Assembly (NCBI RefSeq): GCF_000179235.2
Contig: NZ_CP039373.1
Span: 1,147,860-1,211,859 of the forward strand
DNA length: 64,000 nt
From: Synechococcus sp. CB0101
GTDB lineage: Bacteria; Cyanobacteriota; Cyanobacteriia; PCC-6307; Cyanobiaceae
Direction: 5' to 3'
Under the pieces are notes generated by a model. That model did no database searches. It worked only from the letters and a program-made list of their open reading frames with translations, and had not been told where the DNA came from. Shown here piece after piece: positions 31,974 to 41,762 of the stretch. The translations under genes were made by a program, and so were the position numbers. Position 1 is the stretch's first letter. Each line of letters starts with the position of its first letter.

Positions 31974-32561
31974 ATGAAGCTGTTGATCCACGGCCGCAAT
32001 CTGGAGGTCACTCCAGCCATCCGCGACTACACCGAAGACAAGCTCAAGCGAGCCATCGGTCATTTCGACGGGATGGTGAAAGAAGCGGACGTGCATCTCT
32101 CGGTAGCCCGTAATCCACGCGTGCCCCAGCAAACCGCCGAGGTGACCGTGTTTGCCAACGGCACGGTGATCCGCGCCCAGGAACGCAGCGAAAACCTTTA
32201 CGCCAGCATCGATCTGGTGGCCGGCAAGCTCACCCGCCAGCTGCGCCGCTACAAGGACCGCCACGACGATCACCACCACAGCCCCGGCCATCACGCCACC
32301 ACCACGCCCAGCCTGGCGGAGCTGCCCGGCCAGGACGCCGTGAGCGAATCGCTGCTGGAGGGCAAAGAAGCCACCCTGCCCAGCCCCGGCGTGCGCCGAA
32401 AATATTTCGCGATGCCGCCGATGAGCATCGACGATGCCCTGCATCAGCTGGAGCTGATCGACCACGACTTTTATCTATTCCGCGACGCGTCCAGCGGCGA
32501 GCTGCAGGTGGTGTATCGCCGGAACCACGGCGGCTTCGGTGTGATTCAGGCCAAGGGCTGA
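31974..32561 (+). CDS. hpf: Ribosome hibernation factor HPF, long form (LrtA)
   Basis: A 195-residue protein. The N-terminal RaiA/HPF domain (KLLIHGRNLEVTPAIRDYTE) binds the 30S decoding region; a His-rich linker (DRHDDHHHSPGHH) leads to the C-terminal dimerisation domain (KYFAMPPMSIDDALHQLELI) that pairs ribosomes into 100S particles. GGGAGG precedes the ATG at 31974, which fixes the start. In cyanobacteria this gene (lrtA) is raised in the dark. Confidence 0.93.
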   Translation: MKLLIHGRNLEVTPAIRDYTEDKLKRAIGHFDGMVKEADVHLSVARNPRVPQQTAEVTVFANGTVIRAQERSENLYASIDLVAGKLTRQLRRYKDRHDDHHHSPGHHATTTPSLAELPGQDAVSESLLEGKEATLPSPGVRRKYFAMPPMSIDDALHQLELIDHDFYLFRDASSGELQVVYRRNHGGFGVIQAKG

Positions 32562-32610
32562 ACGCCCCTCCAAACTGGGGCCCGATTGCTGGGGCCCCAG
32601 CCCAACCCCT

Positions 32611-33291
32611 TTGCGCGACCTCCCCGATCTCGCTCCCCTGATCGATCACGCCCTGCTGGATCCCCACCAGGGCGCCGAAGCCGTACTGCGCTGCTGCGAT
32701 GAAGCGCGCCACTTCGGCTTCGCCGGGGTGTGCCTGGCCTCGCGCTGGCTGCCGGCGGCCCGGGAACGACTGGGGCCCACAGGCGGCCGCGGGCCAAAGC
32801 TCGTGAGCGTGGTGGGATTCCCCTTCGGCGCTGTACCGGCGGAGATCAAGCGGGCGGAGGCGGAATGGGCCGCCGGTGCCGGCGCCGATGAGCTGGATGT
32901 GGTGCCGGATTTCGGAGCCCTGGCCGATGGCGACAGCCGCGCCTTCTGCAACGACCTGGCCCCGATCGTGGAGCTGGGTATCCCCGTGAAGGTAATTCTG
33001 AACGTGGGCCGGCTCAGCCCGGAGGCCCTGGAGCTGGCTGTAGAGGCCAGCATCGATGTGGGCGCCACCATGCTCAAAACGGGCAGCGGTTTCGGGCCCG
33101 CCGCCACCGAAGAGCAGGTGAAGCAGCTGCGGCAACTGGCTCGAGGCCGCGCGGCTGTGAAGGCATCTGGTGGCATCACGAGCCTCGAGCAGGCCATCGC
33201 CCTGGTGGAAGCGGGCGCCAGCCGCCTTGGCACCAGCCGCGGGGTGGCGCTGATGCAGGCCCTACGGGCACCCAGCACCGGTGAGCGCTGA
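32611..33291 (+). CDS. deoC: Deoxyribose-phosphate aldolase
   Basis: A 226-residue TIM-barrel aldolase. The Schiff-base Lys lies in IPVKVILNVG (the usual Glu of the ILET motif is Asn here) and the second active-site Lys in AAVKASGGI; GADELDVVPDFG provides the proton-relay Asp. It splits deoxyribose-5-phosphate to acetaldehyde and glyceraldehyde-3-phosphate. The start appears to be TTG at 32611. Its end overlaps recO by 11 bases, so the two are co-transcribed. Confidence 0.9.
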   Translation: MRDLPDLAPLIDHALLDPHQGAEAVLRCCDEARHFGFAGVCLASRWLPAARERLGPTGGRGPKLVSVVGFPFGAVPAEIKRAEAEWAAGAGADELDVVPDFGALADGDSRAFCNDLAPIVELGIPVKVILNVGRLSPEALELAVEASIDVGATMLKTGSGFGPAATEEQVKQLRQLARGRAAVKASGGITSLEQAIALVEAGASRLGTSRGVALMQALRAPSTGER

Positions 33292-34075
33292 ACAACGCCT
33301 GGAGGGGCTGGTGCTGCGCAGCACTCCCCTGGGCGAAAGCGATCGCTTGATCACGGTGCTCAGCGCCGGCCAGGGCCTGGTGCGGCTGGCTGCCCCAGGA
33401 GCCCGCAAACCGAAAAGCTCCATGGCCGCGGCCGTGCCCCTAGCCCTGCTCAACCTGCAGGTGGGCGGGCGCGGTGATCTCAAGCGGGTGCGGCAGCTGA
33501 GCGTGCAGCGCAACTTCGCCGCCCTGGCGGAGCGGCTCGAGAGCCTGGCGGCGGCGCAGGGCCTGGCGGAGCAGACCCTGCTGCTGGTGCCAAGCGGCGA
33601 TGCCGTGGAGGGCGTGCTTGAAGACCTGCTGCTGCAGCTGGCGCGGCTGGAGCTGGTGGTGAAGGAACGCCAAGCCAACGTGGAAGCACTGGCGATCGCC
33701 GTGCAGGGGGTGGTGCACCTGCTGGCCCTGGGGGGCTATGCCCTGCCCTTGGCCTGCTGCGCCCGCAGCGGTACACCTCTCGATCCGCCCTTGGGCAACT
33801 GGGAATGGCGCTGCAGCTTCATGCCCGGCGAGGGGTTTGTGATCGGAGGGATCGCCGGCGCCCAGCTCGTGCTGAATGCGTCCGAGCTGGCTCTGCTGCA
33901 GCGGCTGCTGCGGCCGGCCCTGCCCCGCCGGCGCGACGGGGAGCTGATGGGCCCCCTGCCGGTATGGCTGCGGCTGCTCCAGCTGGTGGACCTGTGGAGT
34001 CGTGAACATCTGGGCCGCAGCCCACGCTCCTGGAAATTGCTGCGCCAGTGCTTTGCCGATGGGGCATCATCGTGA
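33281..34075 (+). CDS. recO: DNA repair protein RecO
   Basis: A 264-residue protein. The N-terminal OB fold (LEGLVLRSTPLGESDRLITV) is followed by a helical region with a partial Cys-type zinc site (ACCARSGTPL); several Cys of the usual site are missing. RecO helps load RecA onto SSB-coated single strands and anneals DNA in recombination repair. GTG at 33281 overlaps deoC and gives the conserved N-terminus. Confidence 0.9.
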   Translation: MSAEQRLEGLVLRSTPLGESDRLITVLSAGQGLVRLAAPGARKPKSSMAAAVPLALLNLQVGGRGDLKRVRQLSVQRNFAALAERLESLAAAQGLAEQTLLLVPSGDAVEGVLEDLLLQLARLELVVKERQANVEALAIAVQGVVHLLALGGYALPLACCARSGTPLDPPLGNWEWRCSFMPGEGFVIGGIAGAQLVLNASELALLQRLLRPALPRRRDGELMGPLPVWLRLLQLVDLWSREHLGRSPRSWKLLRQCFADGASS

Positions 34076-34109
34076 GCCGGTCCCCCCTTCCCGTGAGCCG
34101 AATCACCCC

Positions 34110-35447
34110 GTGAGCGAAGCGCCACGATCGACCGGCCTGCAGGGGGTTCTGGCGCTGCCTGAATTCCGCAAGCTCTGGCTTGGCCAGATCTTCAGCCAGC
34201 TGGCCGACAAGTTCTACATCGTGTTGATGGTGTTCCTGATCGCCCAGTACTGGGTGACAGAAACGCTCCCCGCCGACGGCGCCATCGCCGAAGCCGCCGG
34301 CGCCTTCCGTTTCAGCATCGACAGCCGCGCCCAGCTGATCACCCTGCTGGCCACCGGCATTTACGTGGCCAACACCATCCCGGCGATGGTGTTGGGCCTG
34401 GTGGCGGGTGTGTGGGCCGATCGCTGGCGCAAGCGCGAGGTGATGGTGGCCAGCAACGCCATCCGCGCCGGCCTGGCGCTGCTCGCTCCCCTGAGCCTGC
34501 TGCCGGGTCCTGAGTGGCTGGGGCTGAGCTGGGGCTACTGGGCCCTGCTGGTGATCACCTTTCTGGAATCGGTGCTCACCCAGTTCTTCGCTCCGGCCGA
34601 ACAGGCGGCGATCCCGATGCTGGTGCCCACCCGCCAGCTGCTGGCCGCCAACTCGCTGTATCAGGCCACGAGCATGGGGGCCACGATTGTGGGCTTCGCC
34701 CTCGGCGATCCGATCCTGCGGCTGCTCAAGTACGGCCTGGGAACGATCGGCATCGCCAACGGTGAGTTCGCCCTGTTGCCGCTCTGTTACGGCCTGGCAG
34801 CCCTCTCGATTGCCTGGATCCGGGTGGACGAAACACCCCAGCAAGACCGCGAGCAAACCGTCTGGCAGGAAATGCGCGACGGTATTCAGGTGTTGCGAGA
34901 GCGCCCCAGCGTGCGCAGCGCGCTGCTGCAGCTGGTGCTCCTCTACAGCCTGCTGGCGGCGCTCTACGTGCTGGCCATCAGCCTGGCTTCGGCGATTCAA
35001 CAGCTGGGCCCCACTCAGTTCGGCACCTTGCTGGCGATGAGCGGCATCGGTCTGGCGGTGGGTGCCGTGGCGGTGGCGCAGGTGGGCCATCGCTTCAATC
35101 GACGCCGGCTGGCCTCCGCCGGCCTGGGCACCATCGCCTGGAGCCTGGTGCTGCTCGGCCAGTTGCGCGGCAACCTCACTGCCACCCTCACCCTCTGCGC
35201 TGTGTTGGGGGTGGGCTCGGCACTGCTGGCGATCCCCGCCCAAACCACCATCCAGGAAGACACCCCGGAAGCGATGCGCGGCAAGGTGTTTGGCCTGCAG
35301 AACAACCTGATCAACATTGCCTTGAGCCTGCCACTGGTGCTGGCCGGCGCTGTAGTCAGCCGCTATGGCCTATTGCCTGTGCTCTGGGCGCTGGCGGGGC
35401 TGGCGCTGCTGGCGGCACTGCTCGAGCGCCCCTGGGAGCGCTGCTAG
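34110..35447 (+). CDS. MFS transporter (exporter-like)
   Basis: A 445-residue membrane protein with about 12 hydrophobic segments, from FRKLWLGQIFSQLADKFYIV at the N-terminus. The loop GVWADRWRKREVMVASN is the MFS basic motif. It belongs to the same EntS-like branch as the protein at 20000, though sequence similarity between them is low. Substrate unknown. GTG at 34110 is chosen; an ATG at 34059 overlapping recO is possible. The glycosyltransferase gene follows after 28 bases. Confidence 0.85.
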   Translation: MSEAPRSTGLQGVLALPEFRKLWLGQIFSQLADKFYIVLMVFLIAQYWVTETLPADGAIAEAAGAFRFSIDSRAQLITLLATGIYVANTIPAMVLGLVAGVWADRWRKREVMVASNAIRAGLALLAPLSLLPGPEWLGLSWGYWALLVITFLESVLTQFFAPAEQAAIPMLVPTRQLLAANSLYQATSMGATIVGFALGDPILRLLKYGLGTIGIANGEFALLPLCYGLAALSIAWIRVDETPQQDREQTVWQEMRDGIQVLRERPSVRSALLQLVLLYSLLAALYVLAISLASAIQQLGPTQFGTLLAMSGIGLAVGAVAVAQVGHRFNRRRLASAGLGTIAWSLVLLGQLRGNLTATLTLCAVLGVGSALLAIPAQTTIQEDTPEAMRGKVFGLQNNLINIALSLPLVLAGAVVSRYGLLPVLWALAGLALLAALLERPWERC

Positions 35448-35475
35448 CGTCAGGAGTCGGTAACCCTGCCCGCGT

Positions 35476-36645
35476 GTGGCCCACATTGCCTGGCTGGGCA
35501 AGAAATCACCGTTCTGCGGCAATGTCACCTACGGGCTCAGCACCACGGCAGCCCTGAAGCAACGCGGCCACGAGATCAGCTTCATTCACTTCGACACCCC
35601 GGCAGCAGGCCTGGGCCGAGCACCCGAAGCCAGCGAACCCAGCCCTGAGGTAGCGCTTCCTTACCTGGTGAAATCGCAGGTGTACACGATCCCCTCACCG
35701 GGAGCTCAGCGCGAGCTGCGCGAATCCCTCGAGCGGCTGCGCCCCGATCTGGTCCACGCCAGCCTCACCCTGTCGCCCCTGGATTTCCGGCTGCCGGATC
35801 TCTGCCAGCAGCTGGGGCTCCCGCTGGTGGCCACCTTCCATCCGCCCTTTGATGCGGCGCTGCGCAATCTCAGCTCCGGCACCCAACAACTCACCTATCA
35901 GCTCTACGCCCCCTCCCTGGCTCGCTACGACCGGGTGGTCGTGTTCTCGGATCTGCAGGCCGATGTGCTGATGCGGCTGGGTGTGCCAGCCAACCGCCTG
36001 GCGGTGATCCCCAACGGCGTCGACCCCGAGCAGTGGGCCCCCAGCGCGACGGCTGCATCACCGCAATTACAAGACCTGCTCCAGCGCTTTGCCGGCCGGC
36101 GGGTGTTCCTCTACATGGGCCGCATCGCCACCGAGAAAAACGTGGAGGCGCTGCTGCGGGCCTGGCGACTCGTACAACCCGAAGGCTGCACCCTCGTCGT
36201 GGTGGGCGATGGGCCCGTGCGGCAGTCGCTGATGCAGACCTACGGCCCTGAATCCAACGTTCACTGGTGGGGGCATGAACCGGATCAGGCCAAACGCCTG
36301 GCCCTGCTGCAGCTGGCGGAGGTGTTCCTGCTGCCGTCGCTGGTGGAGGGGCTGAGCCTGGCGCTGCTCGAGGCGATGGCCAGCGGCACCGCCTGCGTGG
36401 CCACCGATGCGGGAGCTGATGGCGAAGTGCTCGAGGGTGGCGCTGGCATCGTGATCAGCACCCAGGGCGTGACCACCCAGCTGCGCACCTTGCTCCCAGT
36501 GCTCCGCGATCAACCCGTGCTCACCGCCGAGCTGGGCCGCCGCGCCCGCGAGCGCGCCCTGGAGCGCTACACGCTCGCGAGCAACATCAATCAGCTCGAG
36601 CAGCTCTACGCCGACCTCGTGCCGCAGACGCGCGTGGCGGCCTGA
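35476..36645 (+). CDS. Glycosyltransferase family 4 protein
   Basis: A 389-residue GT-B enzyme. The N-terminal Rossmann half starts VAHIAWLGKKSPFCGNVTYG (the GTG start is read as Met), with ATFHPPFDAALRNLSSG near the cleft. The C-terminal half shows GRIATEKNVEALL, VVGDGPVRQSL and the GT4 donor-binding motif LLPSLVEGLSLALLEAMASG. It transfers a sugar from a nucleotide donor, probably to a lipid or envelope polymer. Acceptor unknown. No signal peptide. Confidence 0.87.
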   Translation: MAHIAWLGKKSPFCGNVTYGLSTTAALKQRGHEISFIHFDTPAAGLGRAPEASEPSPEVALPYLVKSQVYTIPSPGAQRELRESLERLRPDLVHASLTLSPLDFRLPDLCQQLGLPLVATFHPPFDAALRNLSSGTQQLTYQLYAPSLARYDRVVVFSDLQADVLMRLGVPANRLAVIPNGVDPEQWAPSATAASPQLQDLLQRFAGRRVFLYMGRIATEKNVEALLRAWRLVQPEGCTLVVVGDGPVRQSLMQTYGPESNVHWWGHEPDQAKRLALLQLAEVFLLPSLVEGLSLALLEAMASGTACVATDAGADGEVLEGGAGIVISTQGVTTQLRTLLPVLRDQPVLTAELGRRARERALERYTLASNINQLEQLYADLVPQTRVAA

Positions 36646-36655
36646 GCCCAGCCGA

Positions 36656-37375
36656 TCAAGCAGCAAGCTCTGCGCAGCAGGCCGCAAAGGCACCTGCCGG
36701 ATCGGCCGCAGCCGTGATCGGCCGGCCAATCACCAGATGACTGGCCCCGGCTGTCACGGCTTGGGCCGGAGTCATCACCCGTTGCTGATCGCCCAGGGCA
36801 GCCCCGGCCGGGCGAATCCCTGGGGTGACCAAGGCGAAAGGCTCGCGGTGGGCGGCCCGTAGCGCCGCCACTTCCAGAGGGGAGCACACGCAACCACCGA
36901 TCCCCGCCGCGGCCGCCAGCTGCGCCAAACGGGGCACGTAGTCGGCCACCGTTTCGTCGATCACCAGCTCCGCGGCAAAGCGCTGGGGGTCCCAGCTGGT
37001 GAGCACCGTCACCGCCAGCAGGGTGGGCTGCGCCAATCCAGCAGCAGCGGCGGACTCGGCAGCGGCGGCCTGAGCCACGCGCAGGGCCTCACTGCCGGCA
37101 CAGGCGTGCACGGTGATCAGTTCAGCCCCAAGGCGTGCAGCGCTGCGGCAGGCACCCGCCATGGTGGCGGGGATGTCGTGGAACTTCAGGTCGAGAAACA
37201 CCCGCTTGCCCTGATCGCGCAGCTGGCGCACCACAGCCGGGCCGCCGGCCACAAACAGCTCGAGCCCCACCTTCACCCAACGCAGCTCGGGCACTGACGC
37301 GGCAAAGGCCAGGGCCTGTTCCGGGGCCATGCCATCCAGGGCCACGATGATCCGATCGGCGGCTGAGCTAGTCAC
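36656..37375 (-). CDS. pyrF: Orotidine 5'-phosphate decarboxylase
   Basis: A 239-residue TIM-barrel enzyme making UMP from OMP. The catalytic block [14 protein letters not shown] contains the Asp-Lys-x-x-Asp array, and the phosphate site is [12 protein letters not shown] at 37375 gives [15 protein letters not shown], the usual family N-terminus; a longer frame upstream is antisense to the cupin gene and is rejected. It converges with the glycosyltransferase gene, 10 bp apart. Confidence 0.94.
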   Translation of the reverse strand: MTSSAADRIIVALDGMAPEQALAFAASVPELRWVKVGLELFVAGGPAVVRQLRDQGKRVFLDLKFHDIPATMAGACRSAARLGAELITVHACAGSEALRVAQAAAAESAAAAGLAQPTLLAVTVLTSWDPQRFAAELVIDETVADYVPRLAQLAAAAGIGGCVCSPLEVAALRAAHREPFALVTPGIRPAGAALGDQQRVMTPAQAVTAGASHLVIGRPITAAADPAGAFAACCAELAA

Positions 37376-37475
37376 GCGGCGTGGGGCCCTTGCAAGAGAT
37401 CTCAGGCTACGAAGCCTGGATGCACCACAACGGACCCGCCTCCACGATGGAGCGGCCGAACGCGATCCCTGTTCG

Positions 37476-37895
37476 ATGCTGCCGAGGATCCTGCATCCCG
37501 AGGAGCTCCAGGGCTTCCGACTCAGCAACCATGACCACTGCCGCTTGGCACTGCTGAACCGACCGGAGGCTGGAGGCAGCGGCTGCACCGTGTTCCTGGA
37601 GGTGCACGACCCCTGCAATCGCGTGCCGCCCCACCGCCATCACCATGCTGCTGAGTTGTACTTCGTGCTCAGAGGGACAGTGATCTTCCACGTGGAAGAT
37701 CGCTCAATCACCGCTACGGGCGGCGATGTGGTGATCGTGCCGGAGGAGGCCATCCACGATCTGGAGAATCCCGGCCCAGGGCGGCTGTATCTGCTCACCG
37801 TGCTCAGCCAAGACGGTGGCTTTGCCGAGCTGCTCGAGCACGGTGTGCCAACACCGCTGGATGCGGAGGATCTGGCGGTGCTGCGCAGCCTCTAG
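37476..37895 (+). CDS. Small cupin-domain protein
   Basis: A 139-residue protein with both cupin motifs: [17 protein letters not shown] (metal-binding His and Glu) and [18 protein letters not shown]. Such single-domain cupins bind a metal and may act as small dioxygenases, isomerases or sensors; substrate unknown. ATG at 37476 was chosen; the frame runs further upstream into the pyrF start region. Its stop overlaps the convergent tyrS stop by four bases. Confidence 0.78.
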   Translation: MLPRILHPEELQGFRLSNHDHCRLALLNRPEAGGSGCTVFLEVHDPCNRVPPHRHHHAAELYFVLRGTVIFHVEDRSITATGGDVVIVPEEAIHDLENPGPGRLYLLTVLSQDGGFAELLEHGVPTPLDAEDLAVLRSL

Positions 37896-39154
37896 CCCGC
37901 CACCAGGCGCCGGAAGGTTTTCTTGCCCAGTTGCAGCACCTTGCCGGCCAACTGATCGGGCCCTGCAAATTCCTGGTTGGGATCGCTGAGCTTCTCGCCA
38001 TCGAGCTTCACGCCACCTCCCTGGATCTGGCGGCGCGCCTCGCTGCTGCTGGCACACACCCCCACAGCACTGAGCAGATAGAAAGCCTTAGCGGGGAAAT
38101 TCACCGCCGCCAAAGAAGCCTCCGGCACATCGGCGTCGGCAGCACCGCTGCCGCTGGCACCGCCCACCAGCTTGCCGGCATCGGCCTGGGCCTGCTGGGC
38201 CGCTGATTCGCCATGGCGCTGCCGTGTGACCTCCACGGCCATCGCCTTCTGCCGCTCACGAGGGTTGGCCGGCAGGGCCTCAAGATCCAGATCGGTGAGC
38301 AGGGTGAGGTACTCCTCCACCGCCGCATCGGGCACCTTCTCGAGCTTGGAATACATCGAGAGTGGGTCTTCGCTGAGGCCCACCGTGTTGCCCAGGCTCT
38401 TGCTCATCTTCTGCACCCCATCAAGGCCCGGCAGGATCGGCAGGAGCATCCCGAACTGGGTGCGCTGGCCGAAATGGCGCTGCAGATCGCGGCCCATGGC
38501 CACGTTGAACTTCTGATCGGTGCCCCCCAGCTCGAGATCCGCCTGGATCGCCACCGAGTCGTAGCCCTGCAGCAGTGGATAGAGAAATTCGTGCAGGGAA
38601 ATGGGGGTGCCGGAGCCGTAGCGGTTGGCGAAATCTTCTTTGGCCAGCATCTGGCCCACGGTGGAGATCCCCAGCAGCTCGATCACCTTCGGCAGATCGA
38701 GGCTTGCCAACCACTCGCTGTTGCGGCGCACCTCCAGGCGACCTGGGGTCTCAAAGTCCAGCAGGGCTCGGGCGGGGTCCTGCCCCTGACCGAGCTGGGC
38801 CAGATAGGTGGCGGCATTGGCCTCCACCTGCTCAGCGGTGAGCTGCACCCGCGTGGCGCTCTTGCCGGTGGGATCACCGATCCGAGCGGTGAAGTCGCCA
38901 ATGATCAACACCGCTGTATGACCGGCGTCCTGAAAGGCCCGCAGCTTGCGGAACAGGATCGAGTGGCCGAGATGAATGTCGGAGCCGGTGGGGTCAATGC
39001 CGAGCTTGACGCGTAACGGCCGCCCTTCCCGTTCGGCCTGGGCCAGGCGGGCCGCCAGCTGTTGATCGGGGTCGCTCGCGGCCTCACCAGCCGGGAACAG
39101 ATCGGCGACACCACGCTCTAGCCACTGCGGCAAACCCCACGCACCCTTGGCCAT
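37892..39154 (-). CDS. tyrS: Tyrosyl-tRNA synthetase
   Basis: A 420-residue class I synthetase. The HIGH box is HLGHS, and the KMSKS box is QKMSKSLGN. The C-terminal part ([20 protein letters not shown]) is an S4 RNA-binding domain. Length and boxes fit the TyrRZ type of bacteria. ATG at 39154 chosen over GTG one codon upstream. Confidence 0.95.
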   Translation of the reverse strand: MAKGAWGLPQWLERGVADLFPAGEAASDPDQQLAARLAQAEREGRPLRVKLGIDPTGSDIHLGHSILFRKLRAFQDAGHTAVLIIGDFTARIGDPTGKSATRVQLTAEQVEANAATYLAQLGQGQDPARALLDFETPGRLEVRRNSEWLASLDLPKVIELLGISTVGQMLAKEDFANRYGSGTPISLHEFLYPLLQGYDSVAIQADLELGGTDQKFNVAMGRDLQRHFGQRTQFGMLLPILPGLDGVQKMSKSLGNTVGLSEDPLSMYSKLEKVPDAAVEEYLTLLTDLDLEALPANPRERQKAMAVEVTRQRHGESAAQQAQADAGKLVGGASGSGAADADVPEASLAAVNFPAKAFYLLSAVGVCASSSEARRQIQGGGVKLDGEKLSDPNQEFAGPDQLAGKVLQLGKKTFRRLVAG

Positions 39155-39196
39155 CACTGCCGCTGCTGTTCAGGGGCGGATCGTAGGAGCGAGCTT

Positions 39197-39520
39197 TCAG
39201 GCTTCTTTGTCGAGCTCACCTTTCATGCGCTCGAGCGTGCGCTGCATCTGCTCAAACATTTGCTCCGGTGTCATGCCGAACTGGCCGAGCTGGGTGCGGA
39301 GCTGCTCCACGGTGAGCTTGGCCTGGAAATCTTCCGAGAGCTCGAAGCGCTTCATGAACACGCGGTAGCGGTCCATCAGCTCCTCCATCCGCTCGATAAA
39401 GAGTTTCTTGCCCTCACGATCGAACTTCCCGTATTCGCCCCCGAGCTGCATCAGCTGCTGGTAGTCGCCGAACAGGCGCTTGGCTTCCTCCTGCACGATC
39501 TCGGAGTCGAAGAAAGCCAT
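39197..39520 (-). CDS. DUF1825 family protein
   Basis: A 107-residue cytosolic helical protein starting MAFFDSEIVQEEAKRLFGDY. It matches DUF1825, a small family restricted mainly to cyanobacteria, of unknown function. It is highly charged with a likely coiled region (IERMEELMDRYRVFMKRFE). ATG at 39520 is the conserved start; longer upstream frame is rejected. It may share a transcript with tyrS (42 bp apart). Confidence 0.88.
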   Translation of the reverse strand: MAFFDSEIVQEEAKRLFGDYQQLMQLGGEYGKFDREGKKLFIERMEELMDRYRVFMKRFELSEDFQAKLTVEQLRTQLGQFGMTPEQMFEQMQRTLERMKGELDKEA

Positions 39521-39670
39521 GGCGTCCGGGCCCAAACGGGTTGGGGAATTCTGCTGAGCACCGCCAGGGCTGACGAGTGCGGATCCACGTATCTGGGGCT
39601 GGGGTTCAGCCCTTAGCTGACGCTGCCAGTGAGGCGACACACAGTGAACGTGTGCCCCAGGCCAATTCCC

Positions 39671-40381
39671 GTGGACTTCACCCCGCTGATCGAGCAGATG
39701 CGCGGCCATGTGACCAGTGGCAACACGCTGCTGGAGCGCCATCGCTTGGTGGTGTGCTTTGGGAGCCCGATGACCTTGACCCTATTTGTTAGTGCCCTTG
39801 GCCCAGCCCAACAGCTAGCGGGCGCCACAACCTCTGAATCAGACGCACTGGATCGACTGCGATCCACCCAGGCCGATCTCTTGCTCTGTACAGACCGCCT
39901 CGAGCAAGGCAACGGTGGATCGTTGGTGGAGGCAGCCAAGCAACTTCAGCCAGCCCCCTCCACCTTGCTTGTTGTGACCCAACCCCGACGGCTCATCACG
40001 ATCCGCCGCGCGGTGGATGCCGGCTGCGATGGCATCTGCCTGGAATCTCAAATCGGCCAAGGCACGGTGGCGCAGGCTCTCGAAACCATCAGCGCCGGAG
40101 CGGCTTACATCGAAAAAGGGTTGCAACAGCAGTACCTCCAAGGCTTCTGCGGCATCGGAGATGCACCGCTAGCCCCACTCACTGAACGCGAGCTGGAGGT
40201 GCTGCAGAGGATCGCCGCCAATGCAACCAACCCAGAGATTGCGGCCGACCTCTTCCTCAGCATCGAAACGGTGAAGAGCCATGTGGCGCAGGTCTTACAC
40301 AAACTCGATGCCCGCAGCCGTCTTCAGGCCGCCATCAAAGGCATCCGCCTCGGCTTGGTGGAGTGGCCTGAAGATCGTTAA
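39671..40381 (+). CDS. LuxR-family response regulator
   Basis: A 236-residue protein. The N-terminal receiver-like domain (HRLVVCFGSPMTLTLFVSAL, ADLLLCTDRLEQG) has an Asp at the usual phosphorylation strand, but the acidic pocket looks incomplete, so phosphorylation is uncertain. The C-terminal GerE/LuxR HTH is clear (LTERELEVLQRIAANATNPE, SIETVKSHVAQVL). It is a typical picocyanobacterial regulator. GTG at 39671 gives the conserved MDFTPLIEQM; GTGs at 39629 and 39644 are alternatives. Target genes unknown. Confidence 0.87.
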   Translation: MDFTPLIEQMRGHVTSGNTLLERHRLVVCFGSPMTLTLFVSALGPAQQLAGATTSESDALDRLRSTQADLLLCTDRLEQGNGGSLVEAAKQLQPAPSTLLVVTQPRRLITIRRAVDAGCDGICLESQIGQGTVAQALETISAGAAYIEKGLQQQYLQGFCGIGDAPLAPLTERELEVLQRIAANATNPEIAADLFLSIETVKSHVAQVLHKLDARSRLQAAIKGIRLGLVEWPEDR

Positions 40382-40413
40382 GGTCGGGCCACTGTGCTTC
40401 TGCCGCCGCCGCC

Positions 40414-41103
40414 ATGGCCCGTGGCCACTGGTTGGATCCGTTTGCCCGCAGCCTGCTGGAGGCCACTGGGCAACTGCCGCGCAGGCCGAATCCGGCCCGT
40501 AGGCCCGAACCCGCACAGACGCCGATTGAAGCCATCCAAACGGAAGAGGTCGTGGAGCGCGACCTACTGGAGCTGAAGCTCCGCCAGGATCCGCAGCGGC
40601 GCCTGCAGGATCCCAGTGAGGCCCAGCGCGCCGCCGCCCTGGGCTGGCGCCTGGATGTGAACCGTGCCAGCGCCGACGACTGGCTGCGGCTCCCGGGGAT
40701 CACCGCAACCCAGGTCGACCTGTTGGTTCGCCTGCAGCGAGGCGGCGTGCAGCTGAGCGGTATCGACGATCTGGAACGGTTGCTGGAGCTGCCTCGCAGC
40801 CAGGTGCTGACCTGGGAACCCCTGCTGCTGTTCCGGTGGTACGGCGACGGAGCCCCGCACAGCGCCAACCCGAGAGCCGTAGACCTCAACCACGCCACTG
40901 CGGCAGCCCTGGAACAGGAACTGCCTCAACTGGATGCCGTGCGGCGCGCGCGGCTGCTGCGCGAACGCCAACGCACCCCCTTCCGTGATCTGGCCGACCT
41001 GCAGCAGCGCCTGCAGTGGCCTCCGGCTCTGGTGGAGGAGCTGATCGGCAAGGTGCGCTTCGGCCAGGGACCCGCTGGGCCGCAACTGCCGCGATCAGCC
41101 TGA
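40414..41103 (+). CDS. Helix-hairpin-helix protein (ComEA-like)
   Basis: A 229-residue protein with two helix-hairpin-helix DNA-binding regions: LDVNRASADDWLRLPGIT (about 85-102) and AVDLNHATAAALEQELPQLD (about 150-170). The pattern is like the HhH part of ComEA, but the N-terminal 80 residues are charged and lack the membrane anchor of a real ComEA. It probably binds DNA non-specifically; role unknown. It is followed by the GIY-YIG gene after four bases. Confidence 0.75.
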   Translation: MARGHWLDPFARSLLEATGQLPRRPNPARRPEPAQTPIEAIQTEEVVERDLLELKLRQDPQRRLQDPSEAQRAAALGWRLDVNRASADDWLRLPGITATQVDLLVRLQRGGVQLSGIDDLERLLELPRSQVLTWEPLLLFRWYGDGAPHSANPRAVDLNHATAAALEQELPQLDAVRRARLLRERQRTPFRDLADLQQRLQWPPALVEELIGKVRFGQGPAGPQLPRSA

Positions 41104-41107
41104 GCCC

Positions 41108-41728
41108 ATGGCGAGCGGGTCATCACCCAGACAGGGCGATCTCTTTGCCCAACCCCTCGGCGGCGCTGGCAGTGCCGCCGAGGACCTCCCCCTGCAAGAG
41201 CATCAGCTGCGTGAATGGCAGCAACGGTTGCTGGCCTTCCAGCAGCCACGTTTCGCCGCGGTAGCGGAAGGCCACAGCGTGGCGCCCGGCCAGATCAACC
41301 TGCTCGATGGTGGCGTGGTGGGCCCGGCCGCCACGGTGGAGCGGCTGGATCCGCTGGCGCTGGCACCCCAGCATTTGCAGTTCTGGCGGTGGCCGGAGGC
41401 GAGGAACAGCGGCGCTGCCCTCTATTTCGTGATCGATCGCCCCCCCCATCTCAACGGCAGCCTGCTGCTCTATGTGGGGGAAACAGCCCAGGCTGATCGC
41501 CGCTGGAAGGGCGAGCACGACTGCAAGAGCTACCTCGCCGCCTACGGCGATGCCCTGCAGCAGGTGGGCCTGGGCGGTCAGCTGAGCATTCGCTTCTGGA
41601 GCGATGCCCCGACAGACGTACGTCCGCGGCGGGCCCTGGAGCAGGCCCTGATTCGCCACTGGCTGCCTCCGTTCAACAAAGAAACGCGGGGCCGCTGGGC
41701 CACACCCTTCACCGCCGACCCGGGCTGA
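41108..41728 (+). CDS. GIY-YIG nuclease family protein
   Basis: A 206-residue protein. The C-terminal half has the GIY-YIG fold with LLLYVGETAQADRRWKGEHD (the YVG strand and the catalytic Arg) and RRALEQALIRHWLPPFNKET (the conserved Glu and Asn). The N-terminal 90 residues are specific to cyanobacterial homologues. It may cut branched or flap DNA. It is adjacent to the HhH protein gene (4-bp gap), suggesting a shared role in DNA metabolism. Confidence 0.8.
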   Translation: MASGSSPRQGDLFAQPLGGAGSAAEDLPLQEHQLREWQQRLLAFQQPRFAAVAEGHSVAPGQINLLDGGVVGPAATVERLDPLALAPQHLQFWRWPEARNSGAALYFVIDRPPHLNGSLLLYVGETAQADRRWKGEHDCKSYLAAYGDALQQVGLGGQLSIRFWSDAPTDVRPRRALEQALIRHWLPPFNKETRGRWATPFTADPG

Positions 41729-41762
41729 TCGCCCTACCATCGCCGCCATCTGAATCGCCGAG

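Noticed and set aside
33819-35243. Minus-strand frame of 474 codons
   Set aside because: Antisense to recO and an MFS gene; Gln/His/Gly-rich as expected of a mirror frame in high-GC DNA.
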